Positions 46,265-58,300 of a stretch of 64,000 nt of DNA are shown piece after piece. Position numbers and translations under genes: made by a program. Under the pieces are notes generated by a model that did not search any database, had not been told where the DNA came from, and saw nothing but the letters and a program-made list of their open reading frames with translations. Within the stretch, counting starts at the first letter, position 1; the number at the start of each line of letters is the position of its first letter. This DNA comes from Combretum micranthum. Lineage: Eukaryota > Streptophyta > Magnoliopsida > Myrtales > Combretaceae. The DNA is taken from positions 1,860,001 to 1,924,000 of the forward strand of contig JAMXBD010000056.1 of NCBI GenBank assembly GCA_024138025.1, in the 5' to 3' direction.

Positions 46265-46460
46265 ATATTCCTTTAACTCAGTTTGTCTTGCCTACCAAGT
46301 AATAACAAGTTTAATAAACGAAATTAACTGGATCCTTTTCTGTCTTTCTCAATACTAGCTGTAGGAACGTTTTTATCATTCAACAATGGGGTAAATATAT
46401 AACCAATATCCAAATAGACCAATCTAATCAGGGGTAAGTTCACTGAATTCACTTATCGTA
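46265..46460. repeat. 3' flank of the distal UGT gene, duplicate of 41092-41275
   Basis: Words such as TTTGTCTTGCC, CTAGCTGTAGGAACG, TTTATCATTCAACAATGGGG and ATCCAAATAGACCAATCTA occur in the same order as at 41092-41275. Together with the coding similarity this shows a duplicated block of several kilobases. Confidence 0.75.
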
Positions 46461-46569
46461 TGATAAAGCATACACCAAAGCAACACACATGGACTTCTAA
46501 TCAGGGGTAAGTTCACTGAATTCACTTATCATATGATAAAGCATACACAACAGCAACACACACCGACTT
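46424..46569. repeat. 73-bp tandem duplication
   Basis: CTAATCAGGGGTAAGTTCAC begins at 46424 and again at 46497, and each copy runs on through ATGATAAAGCATACAC. Only a few bases differ, so the duplication is recent. It lies just downstream of the distal UGT gene. Confidence 0.9.
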
Positions 46570-46789
46570 CTTAATTGAGGTTAACAGAAGAAATAGGATT
46601 TTGATGCAAATTACAGTTACCATACAGATCAGTCTGCATGCCCTGAACTAATCTTGAGATTATGTTGCTTTCATAGAATCAGGGCCACTTACACAAGCAA
46701 ATGGACCTTTATTTTGCTTTCTGCTCAAGACATGTCCAAAGGCTCTAATTGGAGATTGGCATCAAGCAACTGCAGAGTTTAAGACATGG

Positions 46790-49018
46790 TCAGTGACCAA
46801 CGTCTTGTGAAACATTATGAACTAAGGTATCGATATTAACTTGAGTTGATCCATCCCTTCTTATTGCTTGTTGACATCTCTCTTGAAGTTCTTTAGCCTT
46901 TCTCCTTATTGCTCTGCCATCATCATCTTGCAGGTCCATAAATTTCAGCACAAGTCCTTCAATTCCTGCTCTTGTTTCTGTGTTCACTTTCCACCCAACC
47001 TTCCAGTCCTCCACAACTAATTTACAATTGAAATCCTGATCCATACCTATTGGAGATGCTAAAAAAGGAACACCCGTGAAAAGACCTTCCATGATAGAAC
47101 CCCATCCACAATGTGTCCAAAATCCTCCAATTGAACCATGAGTCAATACCCTCAACTGGTCACACCATGACAATACTACTCCATTACTACTTGTCAGATC
47201 TTTTAGTTTAGTTGATTCATCACGGGCTGTCCATAAAAACTGAACACCACTTGCACACAAACCTGCTGCTATTTCCTCCATCTTGCTTGTGGAAACCGAA
47301 AGAAAGCTACCAAATGATATATACAAAACAGAATTACTAGGTTGTGAGTCTAACCATTTCAAGTAATCAATTTCACACCCTTCAGTATCTGGAGAGGGCA
47401 TCTTGTCTAGTTTGAAATAAGGTATGTTAGGACCAACTGTGTAGAGGGGGATCGATAATTGTGATTTTACAAAATCAAAGGCTTCTTGTTCAAGCTCTTG
47501 AATTGAAGCCAGTAAGAGATACTGTGCCTTAGGAGCCCAGGAGAATGCATGACGGACTCGTTGGAGTGTCTCTTTCTCTTGGCCTGGTGATGGTTGGTTA
47601 ACTGAACCACTAGCAGAACTCTTGGTAACATAATTGATGTGCTCATCTCTCTTTTCTACCACATGCACACAGAAAACAAGGAATGTTCATCTGTTCTCTG
47701 TCCATTGCAAATAGAGTTGTCTCCAAAACCAGAAGATTAACATGAAAGACTATCCTCATTTAACATCTCTTTTCAAAGTTAGCATAGCTGTCGTGCTGTT
47801 TTACCACATTACTAATGGAAATTGTTAGAATGATCACAATGGTTTATGTGACTTTACTTGCAAAATGTTGCAGAAGAAAAACATCCAAGATTCTTTGACA
47901 TGTCCAATGAACTCTGGCAACGTTGTGTAGACTGGAACGCCTATTATGTATTCATTTTTATCCTTTCGCTTCATGTCTTGTAGCGCTTTGTTTCTTCACT
48001 TTCAAATGAATAAGAATAAATCTTTCTATAATTCTATATATACTAAGTTCCATCTTAGATATATATATATATTTCTTATTTACATATATTATAATAATCA
48101 TTTTGTTTTCCTTAAGCATAAGGAGGCCAGGGCCCTATCAGCCCTTTTCTAGTCTGTCCATGACTAAAAACCACCTCTACAATGGAGGATGGAGTTGAGG
48201 TTTGTTTGGTATCCATGCAGCGCCAAAAAAAAAAGTCCAAAAATATCTCAACAGTCGTAGTCGTTATGACAAATTTTAAGGCTTATCTCTGTGTTTTAGT
48301 AAGTTTACATCCAAAACGGATGTGAAATACTTTTATTACAAGACCGATGGAGCAGTGAAACTCAGGTCCACCATTAGTATTATTGGTTTTGAACTATAAC
48401 ATATGGTGGAAAAAATTTATGCAAAAGGAGATGCTCTCTAAACGGAATCTATGAACAATGTAACATAGATTCCAATGCATGCTTAATAGATCCAGATTTT
48501 ACTTATCAATTAAAAGAGAGATAATTTTTTACCTGGTAAGTAAACTGAGGTTTGTCTGTCCTCTTCAAATGGATCCACAATAAGAATATAATGCTTGAGT
48601 GCAGTGACCGAAGTTGTAGCCAACAGAGCCACAGGAATATTCCTCCTATTCCCTATCTTAACAGCCCAAAACAGGAATATGTCCGTCAATATGACCGACG
48701 GAGTAGGACTAAGTCGGTCCAGGACCTTCTCAAATGGACTCTCCATGTTATTCATTACAGCATGAAGAAATTCCTGGAATTGCCTAGCACGTACATGCTC
48801 TGATGGCACAACATTTGGAATTGAAGCAAAGACTATGTTGTCGGGTTTGTTATCATTGCTAAGGAGACCAAACCATTCCTCAGTGACCAAAAGGTTATGA
48901 GGATGTTTGGATGCTTGGTGGCAATTACTTTGCATAGGTTCAAGATGGGGTTTATGTGACCTCGTCCCGGGTATGGCACGGTTACCATATGGCACACGGG
49001 TGTTTTTCTGGATTCCAT
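46790..49018 (-). pseudogene. UDP-glycosyltransferase UGT87-like, distal copy (one-base frameshift)
   Basis: Family-1 glycosyltransferase, UGT87A-like. Exon 1 (48533-49018) starts MESRKTPVCHMVTVPYPGRG with the catalytic-type His in G-R-G-H-I-N-P, then SEHVRARQFQEFLHAVM and LFWAVKIGNRRNIPVALL. Exon 2 (46790-47655) is fully open with IPLYTVGPNIPYFKLDKMP, the PSPG box at 47066-47197, and a C-terminal KELQERCQQAIRR. Splice sites are clean: CCAG|GT at 48533/48532 and GTGGTAG| before 47655; the phase agrees, giving about 450 codons, normal for the family. Compared with its sister it lacks one base near 48889, shifting frame within I-T-F-V-V-T. The PSPG box has HCGWG instead of HCGWN. It may be a very recent pseudogene, a null allele, or a sequencing error. 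Confidence 0.82.
47656..48532 (-). other. Intron of distal UGT gene
   Basis: It runs from donor GGTAAAAAATT to acceptor TGTGCATGTGGTAG, phase 1. A single intron at this place (after L-P-G) is shared with the proximal copy, whose donor is G|GTCAAG at 45306/45305. The small plus-strand frame inside has no recognisable domain. Confidence 0.75.
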
Positions 49019-49153
49019 GACAATTTCCTTCTTGTGCTTGGTGGGTAACGATGAGGGTGATAGAATTCTGAGTTTGTATGGATAGCATCAATAAGGAAGA
49101 GTCTGTTGCTCTTAGTTGTATGATTGAAGCAGGAAACTATCAGTATAAGAATT

Positions 49154-49163
49154 CTTTATAAGG
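49154..49163 (-). promoter_or_regulatory. Candidate TATA box of distal UGT gene
   Basis: The minus strand reads CCTTATAAAG here, about 135-145 bp upstream of the ATG at 49018. This is a plausible distance for a short 5' leader. Motif evidence only. Confidence 0.4.
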
Positions 49164-49169
49164 CATGTT

Positions 49170-50950
49170 TAGTCAATGAAATGTTAATCTCTAAGAATGA
49201 ATTTTAATTAATCCGTAAATCTCGAAAAAGATGTTTACTGATTGTTTTTAGGATCGTGTTGTTTGAAGTGGCCAATAGATTTAAGTAACTTTCAGATTAA
49301 TAGACCAATCAGTGAAACGTGTGTGTACCGATTTTTTATTTAAAAAATTGTCTAAATAGAAATAAGATGAAATTAATTGCAAAAGTACCATTTCTAAATC
49401 GCATATAAATCATGCAACGTAGATATATTACATAATAATATTTACAAAATAATTTACTTTCGAAAATATGATTCAGCCAAAAGTTATATAATATTGAATC
49501 ACATTTTTAAAGAGCGATTGACTATTGTTTAAAGTGAATCGCATATGTTAAGTGCAGTTTACTAATATTTGTATATAAATATAAATCACGTCTATAAGAT
49601 GCGATTCATAAGTTAATACATGAATTGCCTGTTGGAGACATGATTTGTATCAGTACTTTTGTAATTAATTTTATGTAATTAGTATTCGTAAAATTTTTAT
49701 TTCAAGGATCAGTAGTCATACAATTTTCTCTATCAATGTATTAAGTAAATTTTTTTTTTTTTCCGCTTTGAAAAACAAACTGCACAGTTTGAACATGTTA
49801 GACCGGATGTCTTGAGTTATCCTAGAAAGTTGGCTTGTGTGGTGGTGGACCACGGATGGGCCATGAGCTGTGTTGCCTTCCTATATATGCATCTCCATGC
49901 TCAAATGGTGCCTTTGTTTGCTGCTTTCTGCTTTGGAAAGGATCATTCCATCTCAAGACTTTTGACATCAATAACTCCACGCTCAATGGAGATTTTTTAT
50001 ACAATTTAGTATTTTAATCTATCTTTTTGAGTCATTACGAGGAATCCAAAAAGTTGTTTTAATTTTCTAAATTTTTGAGAAAAATTTAGGTAAATCAATA
50101 GAAAAATAAATAAATAATATTTAAATTATGAAATGATATCTATAGGCATTACAATGGAGGACCACATATAAAGTAAATAGACTTAAAGAGAAAAGATGGT
50201 GGTGGAAAAGAAATAAGGGGTATTAAATTTAATTCACTTGTTTGTCCCTCTTGAAAGGAAAAATAAAGGAAGAGAAAATCGGTTTAATATATTTCCAGGG
50301 GCCACATTTTTTGTCCCCTCCAAAAAGGACAAAATTAGGAAGGAAAAGGGAAAAATCTTTTAAACCTATTCCTTACTTTTTTTTTTTTTAAATTACCTGT
50401 TATTTTAAAAGTGTATAAGTAATTTACTATTATAACTTATTTTGTCTTATACAATTATTGTTTCATCAATTTTCTTCCTTTTCATTATCCAATATGGAGG
50501 ATTTAAACTACTCAATAATTTCTCTCCTCCATTTTCTTTCCTTCCAAAATCATTTCATCATACCTAACATAATGTAAGGGAGAATGTTTCTTAAGAAGCT
50601 AACATGATGCACTGAAATAAACTTGTCTTATTAAATTGACGATTGTAATTATAACATGCAATACATAAAGAATATATATATGTATATATATAATAGTGTA
50701 TCCCTACTTATATCTATATTATAGTGTAGAGAAGACTAAAGTACCCTTGTGTGAAAGTAAAATAGCATCAATAAAATTTTCATATGAATTAATCAAGAAA
50801 CACAAAAGATGATGGATTGATCCTTATCGTCAATTTTAACCCCCAACAACTTGTAAATATAAAATGATTCAGTTAAAATTATCAATTTGATTTTTTATCT
50901 TTTTCTTGTGTATTTTTCATCATCGTCAAAGTGCACAATTAGTGCTTTTG
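49170..50950. other. Intergenic DNA upstream of the UGT genes
   Basis: Several GCGATTC/GAATCGC words at about 49390-49625 suggest a MITE remnant, without defined ends. The segment 49800-49990 is less AT-rich and contains overlapping short frames on both strands with no recognisable domain. T-tracts occur at about 49749-49763 and 50380-50391. Nothing more can be supported. Confidence 0.4.
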
Positions 50951-51233
50951 ATATGATCAATTTGTTAAGGAACTTATTCCATTCTTGCTTTCTAACTTTT
51001 TTCATAATGATACAATGCTTGTTTTGTCAACCACCTCTCTTAAGACTTACTTCAGTTAGACTTGGAAGAATTGCACTACACACGTTTGTTAGAATCTCTT
51101 TCTTCTCCTCTTCTTTCAATTTCTTAGGCAAATTTTCTTCTCCTTTCAATGTTGTCGCATACCCTTAGTAAAACATGAGAGTCTGTATCTTCACTTTCAA
51201 TCAAGTGAAATGATTCAATCCATTAAATTTCTT
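50951..51233 (-). pseudogene. Copia gag fragment (minus strand)
   Basis: Reading the minus strand from 51233: K-K-F-N-G-L-N-H-F-T-stop-L-K-V-K-I, then G-Y-A-T-T-L-K-G-E-E-N-L-P and KKLKEEEKKEILTN, then after a frameshift R-E-V-V-D-K-T and KKLESKNGISSLTN. This follows the usual N-terminal layout of copia gag polyproteins (FDG.NDFSLW...GE..LP...LREV...KLE...SLTN). Two stops and a frameshift make it a pseudogene. No LTR was found nearby. Confidence 0.6.
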
Positions 51234-51434
51234 GATATTAAACTTATAGGAAGACAACTTTAATCAATAAAAGAAACTCTAGATTCCCAAATATAAATAG
51301 GAAAATAAGAACCTTAAATTCCAAAATTTAAATAAGAACCCTAAGTAACTAGAATTTGATATCATTTGTTATTTTAATAGCAATAATTGACAAGGAAGAA
51401 AGTGAAAAAAATATAAAATACTATAAAATTTATA

Positions 51435-51918
51435 ATGGTTTAACTCAACATTGATGGCCCATTTACCTCTAAATCTAGATGGGCAACTGCTGGAGGACTA
51501 ATTCGAGATGCTAATGGGAATTAGTTGAAAGGATTTTATAGTAACATTAGGCATGGATCTACAATATTGGCAGAACTTAATGATGTTTATAATGGTTAAG
51601 TCTGAGTTGGGAATTGGATTTCAAAAAATTGCTTAAAAGTTGATAGTATGGTTATCCTTAAAATGTTGAACACTAGTATTATGCCTACAAATTCCTTTTA
51701 CAGAATTATTCATGATATTAAAGATGTTAAAAAGGGATTTGCAGATGTTCAGATCACATGCATATAGAGAAGGGAATAGAGCAGCTAATGCTATGGCTAC
51801 ACATGCTAAAATTATATCTCAAGTGTTCACTATTCTGAATTTGCTACTAGCCAAGGTTAGAAATATTCCACAAGACGATATCAGGAGAGTTGCTTTTCCT
51901 AGAGCAGTCTCTATTTGA
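51435..51918 (+). pseudogene. RNase H-like 3' end of a plant LINE
   Basis: Across two frames: N-I-D-G-P-F-T-S-K-S, GGLIRDANGN, LKGFYSNI, ILAELNDVY, E-L-G-I-G-F, VDSMVILKMLN, FYRIIHDIKD and finally SHAYREGNRAANAMATHA, ending NIPQDDIRRVAFPRAVSI before a stop. The acidic positions of an RNase H fold (D in N-I-D-G, E in AEL, D in VDS, N/D near AAN) can be picked out. This is typical of the RVT_3 domain at the end of plant LINE ORF2, or of free RNase H-like copies. It is followed by a TA-rich tail. Confidence 0.65.
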
Positions 51919-51944
51919 TGTATCTTTTTTAGGCTTGTCCCCAT

Positions 51945-52559
51945 TTCTCATATATATATATATATATAAATATATAATAAAATTTACAATGTAAGACCAA
52001 TATGGTCTACATCTATTGGGAATGAGAGAATATAATAGAAGTTTGTGTTATGCAAAAAAATTATTATTATTATTATTATATTATGCTTTCAGTAAGTTAT
52101 GAATTGAGCTACCTAACCGAGTTTGATTAGGTTAGGTTAAGCTGGTCCTGTGCCCATGCCAAAGGAAAAATATTGTTATTCCCAAAAGTAACGAAGTTGA
52201 CTGACTAAGTTTCTTTTATTCAAATCAAATCTTTGATCCATCATGTTAGAGAAATTTAAAAATTAAAACAAAACAAAATAAGAAGATTCAACCTAGATAC
52301 AGGACGATATTGAAATCGAATCGAATCGAAATCAGAACTATTGGTTCTAGGCCTTAAAATTAAGGAATCATTAATCATCTTCCACGTTCTAGTTTGATTC
52401 TATGGAACTAATGGTTCTTGGTTCCAATTTTAAAACCTTGGAATTGCCTTTTTTTAAGTTAAAAAAAAATTAACTCAAAATAATTATTAAGTCTAGAAGT
52501 GTTAGATTATTTAACCAAAATTTTTAGAAATTTGTTAAGAATGCGCATTCATTTATATG
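51945..52559. other. Simple repeats and a possible DNA-transposon arm
   Basis: A (TA)n run lies at about 51947-51975 and an (ATT)n run at about 52056-52082. The stretch 52315-52450 is rich in GGTTC/GAACC and ATCGAATCGA words. Similar words in opposite orientation lie beyond the Ty3 element at 62820-62900, so that element may have inserted into a palindromic non-autonomous DNA transposon. Confidence 0.35.
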
Positions 52560-52968
52560 CAAACTATAAGGCCCCGGATTTACCCCTATATTTAAAATAG
52601 GCAAACCTAGTTCCCCAACTAGATATAACCTGCAGTATTATATGTAAAGTTGTAATCTAGGATCAATTTGTATAGTTATTTGCCTAAATGTTTTATAATA
52701 ATAAACTTTATTACTAATAGTACATATAACATTCCATAAAATACAACTTTTAACTTCATTACTTAATAAAAGATCCAAATATAATACAACCATATATATA
52801 TATATATATACACATACATACATTACAAACAAGGCTCGTAAACAAGCCATTTACAAAATATGACAAAAGATAACAAAAATCCTATTAACTAACACATAGG
52901 TTTTCAGAACATATATGTACATATAGCTATTCTATTACATGAGGGTTCCATCAATGTCAAGGCTATCT

Positions 52969-53043
52969 CTACTCCTCCCAATCATCTAAGAACTCCTCAA
53001 AATCTGATCTATGTCCCTTACTTGTATAGAGTTCGTCATCCAC
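52969..53043 (-). other. Conserved acidic micro-ORF in LTR family D (3' copy)
   Basis: 24 codons plus TAG read V-D-D-E-L-Y-T-S-K-G-H-R-S-D-F-E-E-F-L-D-D-W-E-E. It is preceded directly by a CTTTTCAG acceptor-like site (AG at 53046-53047). The 5' LTR copy (60109-60183) is also open and reads ...Y-G-S-D-F-E-E-F-L-D-D-W-E-E. It is homologous in position and sequence to the frames in families B and C. Confidence 0.45.
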
Positions 53044-53045
53044 AC

Positions 53046-54797
53046 CTGAAAAGGATAAAAGTATAAGCCAGAGGCTTCAATGCACAAGTAACAAAAACAA
53101 ATGCGTAATGGCTCACACAATCTTAAACTATAATGTAATGTGACAATCATTCACTTATTAGATAATCTTTAATTAGTTAAACATCACTGGAGTATTCAAA
53201 CTCCGAACAATAAGGATATCTGGAGGTCCTCAGTAACAATCATGACGCTCAGGAGTTTGATATAAGCAGCTTGGATACTTATATCTCCTAGATGATATAT
53301 CCATAAAAGAGAAAATAACTTCATCTAGGGTTAAGAGCTGTTACACAACTTCACTTATCTTAGTCCATAACATCACCTAGTCCAACTGTTCCCATAAATA
53401 TTTGAACTAAATCATGCCACTTCATTCTAAGAGTAAGCTAACGTTACGCTGATGCCGTCTTCCCTATCAGTTACCCGTCATACCACTTAGGAAAGTCTTA
53501 TCAAAAGACAGGGGTAGCCTAAGTGCCTAAACTATCATGCCCTCAATCTGAGCAACGTGTTGCTCCTCGAACCGGATATCGATCTGCTATCTAGGCCAGA
53601 TACGGATTTAAACAGTGTAAGAGACATCCAATTCAAACAAAAGTTTAAGTTTTTCTATATTAAAATTGATTAAAGATATGTCTATCCTAAGCAAAGAACA
53701 AACACGTTACTGCGTACCTGTACTAGCTCGGGAATTAATGGGGGCTAGCCGAGCGAGGATCAATAACTGTTTAATCAAATTATTACAATTTCACACTTAG
53801 TTCAAGCTCAATATCAACTAATCTCATACATAACCAATTAAATAAATTCAAATAAGTTATCACAAGATCTTAAAACAAGCAAAGGAAATCATATATACAA
53901 TATAACTAGTTTTAGCTTACCACTCATAGAAAATCAATAATTTGTTAAATCTACAAATATACTTAAATCATGCTTAATTATATCACTCAATCATCATTAC
54001 ATATCAAATATCATTAATCTATCTCATTTTATCTTTAAACGATTCATTTCATAAGTTAAAACACATTTAACATACCAATACAAGTTTTTAACTTTGTTTT
54101 GGAAAGTGTAGAAGCTGGAAATAATCAAAATTTAAGCATTGATATTTTTAAAATTTGTAAAAATTTAAAACATGAAAGTTGTAGATCTCTTTTTAATCTT
54201 TCCAACACAACTTGAATCACCTCAATCGGAGGTCGCAACAAAGAAGAAATCCGAGACCGCAACATCCCTGGCAACTGTCCATTTGGGAAGCCGTTGCAAC
54301 TCAGGGAAAAGGAGATCTTTTATCCGAGAGCGCAACACCCCTCCCAACGGGGCTGTTTTCAAGGCCGTTTCCTCCAAACACCCCTCCAAATGGGTCGTTT
54401 TGACAGGTGTTTGATAATTTTTAGACATCCCCTCTTTTGAACACGAATTTTTTTACAACATTAACACTTTTAACTTCAACCAAAACACTTTCTTAGCTCT
54501 CTATGACTTGATATATGAACTTCTCATTATCTATCATGCATTTCCAACTCATTAAACAACATCATTTCACTTCAATCTCCACATTCCAATCAATACAACA
54601 TTCAACACGACTTTCAACAACCTCAACTTCACTTAACCCTTACTACACCACTCATACATCATACCATTTTCATCCTCACACTTCAACTACTAAACATGCA
54701 TATATTATACTTCATAGTAGCCCAAACCTTCATCAACACATCACCAATACATATATACATATCAAATTCACATTTAACAAATGTAACTCAAACTTAC
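53046..54797 (-). other. Predicted intron inside LTR family D
   Basis: A donor TTTGAG|GTAAGT (54797 downward) and acceptor CTTTTCAG| (53046) enclose 1752 bp. The phase relative to the micro-ORF is the same as in family B (one donor-side base plus GT forms the first codon). In the 5' LTR the donor is kept at 61955-61960 and the acceptor is weakened to TTTAAG. Confidence 0.4.
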
Positions 54798-55324
54798 CTC
54801 AAATCTTTAGGCTTGGTTTGCAAGGCTTTATAATGATCCTTTGGTGGCCAACTTGCAAGAATTGGATGGGGATCTTGGTCATGAAGTTAAGGTAGCTTTG
54901 GAAGAGAAAATAATGGGTTTTGTATTTGTTTGGGAGGTTGTTTTGAGGGTGGTCTGATTTTGGACGAAAATGGGGTATTTTTTTGGTTTAATGTTTATCC
55001 AAAATTGACTTTTAAGGCAACCAAATAAAGTCATAAAGTAGCTTTTTAATTAGGCTTAATTAAGGTTATTAATTTAAGTGAAACAAAGGCATTTAGCTAG
55101 CTTTTGGTTTCAAAAAAAAATCTGCTACACTTATTTCATATACAACATCAATATGTAAATCAATATTAAGTATTTATTATACTAATTATTCTACACTACT
55201 CAAACATATATATTAAATTACACTAGCTTAATCTATATGTAAAATATGTTATTTATTTATTTAATATGCAACTATAATCACCCATATATAATATGATATT
55301 GGGAATAAAAACATGGCTATTACA

Positions 55325-55338
55325 TCCTTCTCTCTTTC
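55325..55338 (-). other. Polypurine tract (minus strand)
   Basis: The minus strand reads GAAAGAGAGAAGGA immediately before the 3' LTR start, the plus-strand primer site of the element. Confidence 0.85.
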
Positions 55339-55372
55339 AAGAAGTTTCATCTTCGAAACTTAGCTTACCTTA

Positions 55373-58300
55373 CTACTCAAACAGCTCAAGATACAATCTT
55401 CTCATCTCGCTTTCCACTTCCCAAGTAGCTTCTCTATCTTCTTATCCACTTCATTGCACTTTCACCATTGGAATCACCTTTCTTCTTAACACTTTATCAA
55501 CTCTACCTAAGATTTTAATCGGCTTCTCACTTGTTGTTAAATTTGGCAAGACTTGCGGCCGATTAACACTGATAATTGCATTCAGATTCGAGACACATTT
55601 TCGCAATTGAGAAACATGGAATACATCGTGTACTTTGGATAAATGCAGTGGTAGTGCTAATCTGTAAGCTAAAGGACTAATCCTTTCCAACACTCCATAA
55701 GGACCGATATATCTCGGGTTTAACTTCCCTTTGACTCCAAACCGAACATTCCTTTTGTTGGTGATATCTGGAGAGATACATGCTCACCCACTTCAAACTC
55801 GAGAGGTCTTCATCTCCTATCCGTATAACTTTTGTATCTATCTTGTGCAACTTTCATTCTTTGCTTAACCACTTGAATCTTGTCAATAGCTTGTTGAACC
55901 AATTCCGGACCAATTAATGCTGTTTCTCCTGCATCGCCCCAATGTAAAGGTGATCAAAATTTCCTTCCATAAAGAGCTTTATATGGTGCCATTTGAATAG
56001 AAGAATGATAACCGTTGTTATAGGCAAATTCAATCAATGGCAAGTGATCGTCCCATCGCCCTCCAAAATCTAATACACAAGCTCTTAACATGTCTTCTAA
56101 TATCTGGATTGTTCTCTTAGATTGCCCATCTGTTTGAGGATGAAAAGCAGTACTGAACTAAAGCTGGGTACCAAGTGCCATGTGTAAGCTCTTCCAAAAT
56201 CTACTAACAAATCTCGTATCTCGATCAGAAGTGATTGTTCTTGGTACACCGTGAAGCCTTACGATTTCCTTGATATACGCATGTGCCATTTTCTCTAAGG
56301 AATCCCCGACTCGCAAAGGTATGAAATGAGCCGAATTCGTTAATATGTCCACAATTAACCATATGACCTCATGCTTTGCAATGGTTCTTGGTAGAGCCGA
56401 TACAAAATCCATAGTGATATCTTCCCATTTCTACTCGGGAATAGACAAGGGTTGCAGTTCTCCTCCTAGCCTTTGATGCTCTATCTTAACTTACTGATAG
56501 GTTAGACACTTTGAAACATAATCCGCTACATTTCTCTTTATTCCTTCCCACCAATAACACTTTTTCAAGTCCTTGTACATTTTCGTACTCTCGGGATGAA
56601 CAGAGTATAATGAGGAATGTGCTTCTTTCAGAATATCTTCTCTCAAACCATGTATCCTTGGCACAAAGATCCTATTTCCATGTCTTATACATTCTTGATC
56701 TAATCTCAACTCTTTTCTTTCCTCTTTTTATAGCTAATGTCAACTTCTCACTTTCTGGATCCTCTTTCTGACTTTTTAATTCTTTCCAAGATTGTAGGTT
56801 GCAAAGATAATTGAGCAAGCATCAAATCAACGTTTTCCACTGTCACTTCAATTTCCATCTTTCTCAACTCTTCACGAATTTCCTTCTGACTTATAACCAA
56901 GGTTGCAATATCAATTTGCTTCTTCCTACTGAGCGCGTCTGCTACCACATTCGCTTTACCAGGATGATACAAGATCTCTACATCATAGTCCTTTATTAAC
57001 TCAAGCCATCTCCTCTGTCTCATATTAAGTTCCTTCTGAGTGAATATGTACTTAAGGCTTTTGTGGTCGGTGTATATCTTACATTTTTCTCCAAAAAGAT
57101 AATGTCGCCACAATTTCAATGCTAGTATCACTGCTGCTAATTCCAAATCGTGAACGGGGTAGTTCTCTTCATGTGGTTTCAATTGTCTTGAGGCATATGC
57201 TATAACTTTCCCATCTTGCATGAGTACACAACCTAACCCTTGAATAGATGCATCACTAAACACCACAAACTCTTTCCCACTAACAGGTAAGGTAGGATTG
57301 GAGCAGATACCAATCTCTCTTTAAGTTCTTGAAAACTCTGTTCACAACTGTCATTCCAATCAAATTTAGCATGCTTTCGAGTCAATTTGGTTAAAGGAGA
57401 TGCTATCTTTGAGAATCCCTCTACAAATCTTCGATAGTATCCTGCTAAACCTAGAAAACTTCTTATCTCAGACACATTAGTTGGCCTTGGCCACTTCAAC
57501 ACAGCTTCAATCTTTTCAGGATCTACCGTTACACCTTCTAGATATGATATGCCCTAGGAAAGATATTTCCTCAAGCCAGAAACTACATTTATTGAATTTG
57601 GCATAAAGTTTCTTTCCTCGAAGTCTTTGCAAGACAAGCTTAAGATGTTCTTTATGTTCCTCATGATTCCGTGAATAGATCAGAATGTCATCAATGAACA
57701 CAATTACAAATGAATCCAAATAATCCTTGAATATCCGGTTCATTAAGTCCATGAATGCTGCTGGGGCGTTCGTCAACCCAAATGGCATAACAAGGAATTC
57801 GAAATGACCATATCTTGTACGAAATGCCGTCTTTGATATGTCTTCAGGCTTGATTCTCAACTGATGGTATCCTGATCTCAAATCAATTTTTGAAAACACT
57901 GTAGCTCCTTTCAATTGATCAAATAAATCATCAATCCTTGGCAAAGGGTATTTATTCTTGATTGTGACTTGATTCAACTCTCTATAATCAATACACATTC
58001 GCAAACTCCCATCCTTTTTCTTCACAAATAACACAGGTGCGCCCCACGGAGATATACTTGGTCTAATAAAACCGATATCTTGTAATTCTTGCAACTGTAA
58101 CTTCAATTCCCTTAACTCAGTAGGTGCCATTCTATATGGAGCTTTGGAGATAGGAACTGTTCCAGGTAGAACTTCAATTCTGAACTCAATCTCCCTATCC
58201 GGAGGCAAACCGGTAACTTCTCGGGAAATACATCATTGAACTCATTCACTACTGGCATTAACTTGATATCTCCTTCCTCATTACTCATTGTAGCTACCAC

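Larger units (their letters stand above)
52565..55324 (-). repeat. 3' LTR (family D)
   Basis: On the minus strand it starts TGTAATAGCCATG (55324) and ends GGGGCCTTATA (52565), the last bases changed from the usual ACA. It carries a GTAAGT donor (54792-54797), GC-rich island (54225-54415), stem-loops (53259-53285, 53189-53204, 52833-52847), micro-ORF (52969-53043) and a (TA)n run at about 52793-52811. Compared with the 5' LTR it lacks about 37 bp near 54236, at a GTCG microhomology. Confidence 0.93.

Noticed and set aside
54172..54428. Three overlapping frames of 63-80 codons, with relatives at 61339-61602
   Set aside because: They fall in the GC-rich island of the family D LTRs. The two copies differ by frame-breaking indels, so conservation as protein is not supported.
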